From contig JAAMPI010001622.1 in NCBI GenBank assembly GCA_013054445.1, forward strand, positions 1 to 12,132: a DNA stretch of 12,132 nucleotides, in the 5' to 3' direction. Numbering within the stretch: the first letter of the stretch is position 1; every line of letters begins with the position of its first letter. A program made the translations under genes and the position numbers. This document shows positions 1 to 7,902 of the stretch, in pieces. Origin of the DNA: Cudoniella acicularis (lineage: Eukaryota; Ascomycota; Leotiomycetes; Helotiales; Helotiaceae). The notes below the pieces were generated by a model that did no database searches, was not told the origin of the DNA, and was given only the letters and a program-made list of their open reading frames with translations.

Positions 1-1773
1 TCGGTGATGCTATTAGCAAGAGATTCTTCAGTCATTTTCTTGAAAGGTATAGGCTCTGGACCTGCACCGGCTTTATTGATCATAGCTCCCCAGAATGGTT
101 GGTCACCAAAAAACGGAACTACGACGGTAGGAACACCCAAAGCAATACCAATAGCTGTAGTTCCGGCACCCCCGTCTTTAAAAATTAGCATTTTGTTCCT
201 TCGAGGAGGGGAGAGGCTGAGGATGGCACTTCTCCTTGGTAACCTCTAAAAAAAAAAAAAGAAACAAGGGCAAGGGACAAAGAAATAAATAGCTTACGGT
301 GCACAACGCAAGATACATGTTGGAAAAGCCAGTCGTGGGGACAATTTCCCAAAAGGAACACACCCTCTGGAGGCGTATCGCCACCTAGTCCACCCCAGCC
401 CTTAGATACCAGCGCGCGAACTCCAGCACGTTTGACTGCGCCAAATATCATTTTCGTGAGTTTATCTGGATCGTCAACCACAATCGACCCAAACCCAATG
501 TAGACAGGAGGTGGTCCGGCATCTAGATACTCGACGAGATCTTTTGGCGGATCGTAATTTGAAGCCTGAGATAGAAAAGAGAAACCAGTGATGTTGATAT
601 GTGAGGCCCAATCCAGAGGTTTCGGGATCAGTGCTGACGACCTGTGAAGTGTTAGTGCTGTTTGATTATCATTTCGATTTCCATTACCATGCATATGTGA
701 ATGGAATTTTCATTCTGGAAATCAACATGTGTCCCCATAGAGGACTTATTGGATCTAGGTGTAGCCTTTTCATTCGAAATGCGTTGATGATATCTCCGAG
801 ACTGGAACAAGGTCAACGGGACTTCAGAAAGTTCAGAAGGGGTTCAGCATTACCCTTGCCACGCTAACAACTCCATCATAGAATAGGAGATGTAATTAGC
901 GAAGCTTGGATCGGATTCATCTCTATCGAGGGATGCAAGAGGGTGAGGGAATGACTGGGTCGGTGACCATGGCATCCTTTCACAATTGTCAGCTCGATTC
1001 TATAATTTTATTTTTGGAGAAGACCAGACTTACGTGAACATCATGTGTAAAGGGATACCAAGCTTTTCCGCGCAGTGTATGTGTGCATAACTTGGTGGAT
1101 TAGCTATTATAGCATCTGCCAAGAACAAACGTTTCGTGTCCTCTGAACTGCCATTTTCCGCAACGACTTTTACTTCCCCATCCATACCATTACCTGGTTC
1201 GGTGCAACTGCGCCAGCACCCCTCCAAAATTTCCGAAATATCTGCTCTCCGCTTTCCCACGTCACCGGCCCTCAAGCTTTCCATTCCTGGTAGCAACCCT
1301 GGATTCTTCACCATGTACGCCATGAGTGTAGCCGGATCACCACCAATAGAGAAAAACTCCAACCCATTCTCTTCCACAAACTCCTTGAAAACTGGATGAG
1401 TGCATATCCGGACGCGATGAGAATAGGGCGGTTTTGAAAGTATTTGAGCGATGGGAATGAAGGGTTGAACATCGCCTCTTGACCCAACAATATGAATGGC
1501 TATACAAATTGATGGGATTCCTGAATATTTGCTCAGGATAGCCTGACAGTCGTTTTGGTAATTCTTGTTATTGCGAGTTAAATGTTCGCCAGCTGGAGTG
1601 TGCCATTTTGTCTGTTCGAGCCGTTTGGCAATCAATTCTGGAAACGCATTGGGACGGAAATCGCGAAGATGGATTTTTGCTCGGCCATCACGAGTGACTT
1701 CACAGTCCGCACTGAAATGCTTGGATGAGGTATTAATTCGTGCAAGAACCGGTCGTGAAGATGCCTCGGTCAT
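1..1773 (-). CDS. UDP-glycosyltransferase, sterol 3-beta-glucosyltransferase-like, partial (C-terminus beyond the left edge)
   Basis: Exons on the minus strand: 1773-1034, 976-854, 801-688, 641-298 and 175 to the edge, with introns of 57, 52, 46 and 122 nt; all phases agree. This gives 498 residues. A GT28-type N-terminal domain starts near residue 90, with the motif HIVGSRGDVQPFIP (94-107). The UDP-sugar-binding C-terminal half contains GNCPHDWLFQHVSCVVH, then HGGAGTT across intron 4 and PFFGDQPFWG, the signature region of this family. Known members transfer glucose from UDP-glucose to sterols or other lipids at membranes. The N-terminus is short (about 90 residues before the fold), with none of the GRAM/PH region of the autophagy enzyme Atg26, so this is a stand-alone paralogue whose acceptor is unknown. 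The start at 1773 is the first in-frame ATG and has A at -3. The frame stays open upstream to at least 1902 without an ATG, so an upstream exon is possible. Confidence 0.9.
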
Positions 1774-1856
1774 CTTGAAATGGGGCTCAACCTGACCTCG
1801 TGACGAAGATAAGCAGCTTGCCTTGCCGGAGAACTTTGCGATCTTGAAAGTAGCAT
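1770..1856 (-). promoter_or_regulatory. Possible upstream ORF whose stop overlaps the glycosyltransferase start
   Basis: An ATG at 1856 opens a 28-codon frame, offset from the main gene, that closes with TGA at 1772-1770. That stop shares bases with the main ATG at 1773-1771 (ATGA overlap). If the transcript begins upstream of 1856, this arrangement could control translation by termination and reinitiation. It is irrelevant if transcription starts closer in, or if an upstream exon is spliced to an acceptor just downstream of 1902. Confidence 0.3.
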
Positions 1857-2780
1857 GCCAAATGGAAAACGAACAAAGTATTCCCGAGCCTAGAAATGCC
1901 AAGGTTATAGTTCAAAATAGTTTCGGGACTTGAAGAGAGAAGTTGCTACCAGAACGGTGTAAGGTTACAGGGAGGAGGTCTCGGCGTTCGCGTGGATGAC
2001 GACGGCCCACGGGGCGAACTAATGCGCGAGGATTATCAATCGCCAATTCTTAATTTCACCCCGAGGCCGAACGGGGAGAGGCCACAAGAGGTATGAGATT
2101 TGCGCCTCCGCGTGGGATCAAGATCCAAGATATCATGGCTCAAGCATGGATCGTGACCCGGCACCAAGGTGTTCAACACTGCGAACCTTGCGCCGTGATC
2201 TTGCTCGTTGGTAAACGATAAAAGCGGATACCCGGAGTTTAGGATTTTCAATTACCTCACATGGACGGACTTTGGCACGAGTGGCATCCAGCTGATATTC
2301 CAGGTGCTTCACGGCATTGGCGGAGTAGCGGCGTTGGCAGAGTCATGAATGACGTTCGACCTGGCTCGAGACAATCCAAAGACTCTGCAGAGCCAATCTA
2401 CTCCGTGGGCGTCCGAATAGAGTTTGCTTTGCTCTCGAATGCGGTATGTTCCGTGAGGACCCGTCCTTGATTCCCTGGAAGCTCCACTGTAATCAGAGAA
2501 TGCGGTCCTTTAAGCCAGTAGTGTCTTAGTGAAGAATAGTGCATCTCAACGCACGGGCTAATACTTTATTAGATTAGCTGGTGCGCGTTAGGCACTTTCA
2601 TCCATGCATGTCGTTGATGTCCAGCATCTGAAGACGAGGGCACTCCAAGTGCTTCTTCCACTCCAACGTCTTCTACATAGAACTGGCAATATCAGCCTCT
2701 CTCATAGAGACCATCTACCCAGGAAGTGATCGATCTACGACCTACGATCTCGACATCTCAAGTTACCGATCAATTGCAAA
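1774..2780. promoter_or_regulatory. Divergent intergenic and promoter region
   Basis: About 1 kb lies between the start codons of the leftward glycosyltransferase and the rightward DUF2985 gene, so it must hold both promoters and leaders. I see no convincing TATA box. The stretch just before 2781 is rich in C, T and A, as in many fungal leaders. Short open frames at 2036-2251 (minus) and 2261-2470 (plus) show no recognisable protein features, and I treat them as chance. Confidence 0.45.
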
Positions 2781-4008
2781 ATGTCTCAAGATGGCCCTCC
2801 GGGTATCGCAGGACGGTTACGGAGGGCATCCGTCTCTGTTGCCGATACTCTAATCAATTTCAATCCTCAGCCAGGAATGTAAGTTGCTGATAAGTTTTGG
2901 AACAATTGGTGCTTTTCAACCGTGGTATGGGAGACAATCCTACCGTAGAGAGCAGTCCGCAAATCCGAGTATTTTTGAATTGTTTTTCAAAGAAGCACTA
3001 CTGATTCGGGGGTTGAATAGGTGGGCGGCAACCGGTGCTGCAATTGCGCAGGCTCCCAATCTCACAGAACTCCGGCAGCCCGTTGGGGGTGGGGAAAACA
3101 TCGAATTTGACGAGCATGGGCATAGCTCTCGTACTGTGGTAACCGACAATAGTGGAGCACCAATTCTATCTACCGTGTTATCCAGGACCGCAACCCAGGC
3201 CCTGAGAGAACAGATTGAAAAGAAAGATGGGGTCGTTCAAACCACAAATCTCCAACGCCGACCAACACTAGCAGAACAAGCCGCGACGGAAGAGAAACAT
3301 GGTTGGGGAGAAACATTTCTGAATGGATTGAAGGCCGCATGGAAATTCATTTGTACGCCCACGGGATTCGTTATGACGATATACGGGTTGAACATTGTCG
3401 CATGGGGTGCAATGCTCTTTTTCCTATTACTGGGAGCGGCTCCAGCGATGAACCACCCGAGCAAGGATAGTAACGACTCACCACGAAAGAAATGGCTGGA
3501 AATTGACAGTCAAATACTAAATGCCCTTTTTTGCGTCACAGGATTTGGCCTTGCTCCGTGGCGATTCCGCGATCTTTACTGGTTGATGCAAGTCAGGTTC
3601 AAGAAAAATCACCACGCAATGAAAAGATTGCTCGAACAAAACAAGTCATGGTTCCGGCCGCCAGTCTGGTATCATGACACGGAGCAGAACAGCGAGGGAG
3701 GTGGCGAAAAACGTGTAACTTTCACGGGTGAGGTTGCTCCCCCGACATCACTATGGAAGTTGAGCTTTGTCGTCTGGATGATGGTATGGAATACCTTCTT
3801 GCAAGCGGTGCTTGCAGCATTTATGTGGGCGTATAATCGAATTAATCGACCGGGTTGGGCTACAGGGACGTTCATCGGCCTTGGGTGTGGTGTCAGCTTA
3901 ATGGCTGGTTTAATGATGTGGTGGGAAGGCCGAAAGGTTAAGAAGATCGAAGGACCGGCGATCAAGATTACTGAGGCGGTAGACCTCGAATCAAGCGATA
4001 GCTCTTGA
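2781..4008 (+). CDS. DUF2985 family membrane protein
   Basis: Two exons, 2781-2878 and 3021-4008, give 361 residues. The intron starts GTAAGT, has a CTACTGAT branch-like site and ends AATAG; splicing rebuilds the methionine in PGMWAATGAAIAQ. The hydrophilic N-terminus (about 1-140) precedes the conserved block. That block has a first membrane segment around 148-175 (CTPTGFVMTIYGLN onward), a loop with the hallmark IDSQILNALFCVTGFGLAPW near 194-212, the RFRDLYWL motif, and a C-terminal pair of hydrophobic segments around 280-305 and 313-333 ending at WWEGRKVK. This pattern matches fungal DUF2985 proteins, whose biochemical role is unknown to me. The family assignment is confident. A longer frame beginning with TTG at 2884 is only intron read-through. 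Confidence 0.9.
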
Positions 4009-4061
4009 GCAGATAAGTAGGCAAGTCTGTCCAATCGAAGCCAACCATCCGAGATTCTCGT
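4009..4061. other. 53-bp convergent intergenic spacer
   Basis: Only 53 bp separate the stop codon of the rightward DUF2985 gene from that of the leftward HET gene. No clear AATAAA signal is visible in either direction. The two 3' untranslated regions probably overlap, so each transcript would carry sequence antisense to its neighbour's coding end. Confidence 0.6.
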
Positions 4062-6121
4062 TTAAATAATCGTGACCTCCTGTTGTTCCTGAGCTTTGAA
4101 ATGGTCTAAAGCATTTGGTCCGTTGGAATTGAAATATCCGATGCGTCTGTAAAATCCAGTTTCCAATCTTTCCAACCCCAACCCATAGAATAACACACCT
4201 TGCTCATGTATTATTTCGAGAATTCCCAAGCAAAAGCAAGTTTCAGGGCGTGGCGCCACAAGATCATCCAAGACCAGAGGGTCAATACTTGGTTTGAGCC
4301 CGTTAAAGCGAAGACACACCCCATTCGGCGTCTGCCAAGTTTTCCAGTCTGATAGTTCTGCTTTAACTAGTGAGCCACGAATTACTAGTTGACCATCAGT
4401 GACCTGGCCGGTTGGATAAGGCGAACCAAGTGAGGTAAACGCGGCCACGATGTTGGAAACCTCGATGATTTTGGGATTCGATACTGTCTGTAGGAGGGGG
4501 AAATGAATTTTGCCTTGAATTGAAGCCCAGGACCAGGATGGTGCACGATAACCTTCTGGACGGAAAGGAGCATGATCAAGTGTGTCAGGATCCCGAGAAG
4601 CCCAGAGCAAGTTGGCAAGAAGCGTTTGCCCGGACCATATACCGGCAAGGTATTTAGAGGTAGGGTCGGGCTTGGTTTCGAGGTATCGCTGTGCCATTCC
4701 GGCCAGGGCCATTAGCTTATCTTCTTGCTTTGTAAGGTTGCAAGTTGTGTAAACCTCAACGACCTTTTCCCAGGCCCCAAGCATTTCCTCAATCGTCCAA
4801 TTATTAGAAGTGGCATTTTCTTGCGCTGATCGTCTTGTTGACCCTGGAGCCGGAGGAAACTTGCAATTCTCTTTGATCGATTCCATGCTAGAACTGACTT
4901 CTTGTGGAAGTCCAGCAGGGTGACTTTCGCAAGCGTGTAATGTTCTGCATTCCCAGAATAGTTGTTGTCTGCCAAAATGTAGAACTCGGGGCGAAAACAA
5001 GTATTCCTGCATCACCCAGGCTCGATGGCTCAAAGGCGATTGATCGATGTGGGCGGTCCAAAAGCCGTCGTCAACAATTTGGAAATTCCCCTTCAAGTGT
5101 TCCCAATCCACTTTCACCTCAGTAGTTTTGATGTCAATCGCATCTCTTCCAAAAAACAACCCGCTACTGCTGTCAGGAGATCCGGTCGCTGCGATGTTGC
5201 AAAAGCCTTCCTCATAAACCCTGTGCATCTGAGCAGATTCTGCCTGCCAATCCTCACGGGAGCCTTCGCCGGATTGGAGTATACACAAGGAGTCAATCCA
5301 AAGATATCGCACCCCAAGTTTGCGTGTCACCATAATCGCATCCTTGAACGTTTCTCTCAGCGCTTGGAATGGAATTTGTCTTTTGAAACTTTCCAGATTT
5401 TCCGACGTGAGGGTGAGGAATGGTGTTGTGCCCCAACAGTGGCTGAGTGTGCAATACGGTCCTCGCAAATCCGCATCAGCTGATACGATGACTCTGGCGA
5501 CTTGAAATGTGTCCGAAAGAGGACCCAGGTCGAGAAGTCTAGTCGGGTACCACGCATTTGACTGATCAATACCAGCTTTCGTACATGCATCGTGATTCTC
5601 AGAGCAGTTCCCAATCCAGCTCTGAATAAGGGAGAAGCAGTCTCCAGAACTTGTATTTTCAGATTTCGGTTGGTATTGAATAACCTTCTGGTTTGGAGGG
5701 TAGCCTGCAGGACGGTCAAATCACAATCAACACACAAAGAGAAAAAGGCGAACAAACGTTGCGCATCCCATAAATGTACCTTCGCATTCAGTAGACGGAA
5801 ATTTTCCGGATTCTCAAGAGACATCGTCCCGATACCCATTTCAGGACAGTCCCCACCACAATCAATTGAGCAACTGACTGTCTGCTTCCAGGCGAATGCA
5901 ACATCATCGCGTTTGTCCTCAGGCGCATCTTGCTCTGTAGGAATTGGATATGTTTTGATAAATGAGTTCCAAAAAGATCTACAGATTTGACAGTGTGCAT
6001 CTGCGCTTTGCTGCAGAGAGTGTAGATTCGGATGAAGCTCGTAGATCGGCGGCTCTGGGTCGAAACCAGATCCGACATCCCGGGGAGAATTGAAGAAGTT
6101 GTAGCAAACGGAGCAGAGCAT
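4062..6121 (-). CDS. HET-domain protein (heterokaryon incompatibility family)
   Basis: Exons 6121-5758 and 5704-4062 give 668 residues, a usual length for the family. The 53-nt intron begins GTTTGT and ends CTGCAG; it moves the frame so that YPPNQK and WYPTRLLDLG follow exon 1. The N-terminus has paired cysteines (C3, C6; C44, C47) as in many HET proteins. The HET domain spans about 204-355: YCTLSHCWG, then LGVRYLWIDSLCILQ, then MHRVYEEGFCNIAATGS, and finally HRAWVMQE near 348-354. A late APSWSWASI motif is also typical. HET proteins trigger growth arrest or cell death on non-self recognition in filamentous ascomycetes, but most paralogues are uncharacterised, so a role in incompatibility here is inference. 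The start at 6121 is the first in-frame ATG after a pyrimidine-rich leader and has A at -3. No frameshift or internal stop is seen. Confidence 0.93.
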
Positions 6122-6238
6122 TTGGAAAGGCGAGTCGTGAAGAGAAGGGATGGGAAGGTTTTTAATGAGGGGAGAAAGAAGGAACACGCGATGAGGTTGG
6201 GACGAAAAGCAGCTGTACGCGACACTTCCCAGCCAGAC

Positions 6239-6244
6239 CACGTG
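6239..6244. promoter_or_regulatory. CACGTG E-box upstream of the HET gene
   Basis: A palindromic CACGTG lies about 118 bp upstream of the HET start codon. On the minus strand it reads ATCACGTG, which fits the RTCACRTG pattern bound by Cbf1-type bHLH factors; the core also fits Pho4/NUC-1-type factors. It is a motif match only, and a single 6-mer has limited weight. Confidence 0.25.
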
Positions 6245-6372
6245 ATCATTCTCACTCCTTCACCAGGTACCTTTTTCCATATCCTCCTAAGCAGGTTTAC
6301 ACTTTAATTCCCATCTAAAGATACCAAGGCAGCTTTCATCGTCCGCTCACTATATCCTCCTAGGGAAGAACC

Positions 6373-6384
6373 TATATATATATA
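6373..6384. promoter_or_regulatory. (TA)6 tract, possible TATA element for the HET gene
   Basis: Six TA units form a self-complementary AT tract about 250 bp upstream of the HET start. It could serve as the TATA element of the leftward HET promoter, or it may be a simple microsatellite. It lies downstream of the cysteine-rich gene's stop codon. Confidence 0.25.
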
Positions 6385-6530
6385 CCAATGAACAAACCAT
6401 GATCATCAATCTTCATTACTCCACATAGCAATCAACCTCAAAACCATAATAAATGCTCTTAGTTTTCTTTATATACACTACATCACAATCTTACATCTCT
6501 CCTCCTTCCAAACTCAAACCAGCTCAACCC

Positions 6531-7310
6531 TCAAAAATCCAAAAACACAACCGGCCTCTCCACGCCCCTTAAACCTAGACAAAACCCCCAATCCCCTTCT
6601 TCCTTCACCACTCTCCCTTTCCATTTACCTTCTTTTCCCACACCAGTCGCACCCCGTTTCAACCCACCACTATCTCTACTATCAGCATCGCAATAGCCAT
6701 CATCTCCCTCTCCATCCATTGCCTAAAACCCAACCAAGTCAGTCAGCAAAACCCCAATCAAACACAACATAACACTCACTTCAAAATAGCAAACCCTAAA
6801 CTCCCTCTCCTCACCAATTTCTTCTCCTTCCCCACCAGCATCACCACCAGTATTACCACAAATCTCCTCACCCCCGTCCCACCCCTCAAAACTCTCACAC
6901 ACAGTCCCCGCTTTCTTATTCGGATCTTTCATGCAGCAGAAGCTTTTAACCTTAGCTTTATTGCGTTTCTTATATTTCTCTTCTTTGGAGTTGAGGCTGG
7001 GATTGATGTTGATGCGGGATTTACATGCTCCCTATAATCACCACTACGTTAGTACAGAAAATCTTTAACAGGCGGAAAAGGGATGATAAAGAAGAGAAAA
7101 GACAAGAAAACAAACCTCAAAACCCAAAACCCCAACACCAAAAACACACTCCTCCTCCACATTCCTCGGCACAACCGCAGGAAAAGAACCCGTAAGTTTA
7201 ATCCTCCCCGCCTCCACTCTTCCTTCTCCTCCCACCAACAACACCAATACCACCACCAACCAAAAGAAACCGTATCTACTATCAAGGATGCCAAAAAGGA
7301 GTTGCTTCAT
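6531..7310 (-). CDS. Predicted secreted cysteine-rich protein, unknown family
   Basis: Three exons, 7310-7116, 7031-6780 and 6722-6531, all joined in phase 0, give 212 residues. Intron 1 (84 nt) starts GTTTGT, carries a perfect TACTAAC at 7054-7048 and ends ATTATAG. Intron 2 (57 nt) starts GTGAGT, has CTGAC and ends TTTTAG. Both contain in-frame stops. The N-terminus has a hydrophobic core (about 15-26, FFWLVVVLVLLV) and a good signal-peptidase site after VEA at 34; the core could instead anchor the protein. The mature part holds nine cysteines (55, 68, 97, 98, 110, 123, 146, 160, 197), a basic stretch (81-94) and a Gly/Glu-rich stretch (115-141). I recognise no family. Small secreted cysteine-rich proteins of fungi are often effectors or surface proteins, but nothing here proves that role. 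The sense strand is unusually rich in G and T. An out-of-frame ATG at 7320 overlaps the start and is a caveat. Confidence 0.6.
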
Positions 7311-7902
7311 AGCAGATCATTGTCTTGTCTCGTTAGATAATATTAATATGCGATAAAATAAAGTCTGGCAACGAAGTGGAGTACGGTGCAATAGATAGAG
7401 TAAAACTTGCAATATCGAAAAGCAGGAGGCGATCGAAAATAAAAGGCAAGAAAAAAGGGAGCGGGAAAACGACACATCATGTGAACAACAAAACTCAAGA
7501 CAAGAAAAACAGTTTCAAAAAGGACACCTAGAACGCAGTTTCAAAATATCGAATGATTTTTTCAAAAGCTTGCCTAATTTTTGGATAGACGTCGCGTATG
7601 AATCAAGGTAGTAAAGGGTTGAACAGAATGAAACACTTACATACCACGTCCACTCCTCCCCAGATAGGGAAATGTAGTGAAGCTATAAGCGACATGACGT
7701 CGGCGAGTCAATCCCAGAGGAATGGCATGGAATGCGGCAACAATCTCTAGTGTTGTGTCATACTTCTATCAGCGACGATCGATATACAAGACGGCAAGAC
7801 CCGTATTTTTCTCGAGATAAGCGAGCCAGAAACGCCCAGAAACGCTCCTCCAAATTCTGAAATCGTCTATAAAGAGGGCCATAGCCCGTGGAGATTTCAA
7901 TG
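7311..7902. other. Intergenic region between the cysteine-rich gene and the phosphate transporter
   Basis: Nearly 600 bp without a credible coding frame on either strand. It must carry the 3' untranslated region of the leftward transporter and the promoter of the leftward cysteine-rich gene. On the minus strand an AT-rich stretch around 7340-7362 could act as a TATA-like element just ahead of the cysteine-rich gene. The plus strand between about 7400 and 7530 is A-rich. Confidence 0.45.

Larger units (their letters stand above)
6122..6530. other. Intergenic region between the HET gene and the cysteine-rich gene
   Basis: These 409 bp should contain the HET promoter and leader and the 3' untranslated region of the cysteine-rich gene. 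The part next to the HET start is pyrimidine-rich on the sense strand. The only notable motifs are the CACGTG at 6239 and the TA tract at 6373. No further gene is seen. Confidence 0.5.

Noticed and set aside
250..262. Poly-A run as a retroposed polyA tail
   Set aside because: It lies inside glycosyltransferase intron 4, where it reads as a T-rich tract on the sense strand; no target-site duplication or element is seen.
1774..1902. Glycosyltransferase start at 1902
   Set aside because: The codon there is TTG, not ATG. The first in-frame ATG is at 1773; an upstream exon remains possible but is unsupported.
2261..2470. Plus-strand frame of 69 codons in the divergent promoter
   Set aside because: Short, no domain, and no splice partners leading into the DUF2985 gene.
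2884..3020. An upstream extension of the DUF2985 frame beginning at a TTG
   Set aside because: It is intron sequence. The ATG at 2781 spliced from 2878 to 3021 gives the family-typical N-terminus, and fungal nuclear genes do not normally start at TTG.
5357..5757. HET exon 1 frame continuing without splicing
   Set aside because: The continued frame loses all family features and never reaches the HET motif. A 53-nt intron at 5757-5705 restores WYPTRLLDLG and SHCWG.
7083..7340. Plus-strand frame of 85 codons rich in Lys, Arg, His and Gln
   Set aside because: It is a low-complexity shadow of the A/C-rich strand opposite the cysteine-rich gene, with no domain and no splice support.
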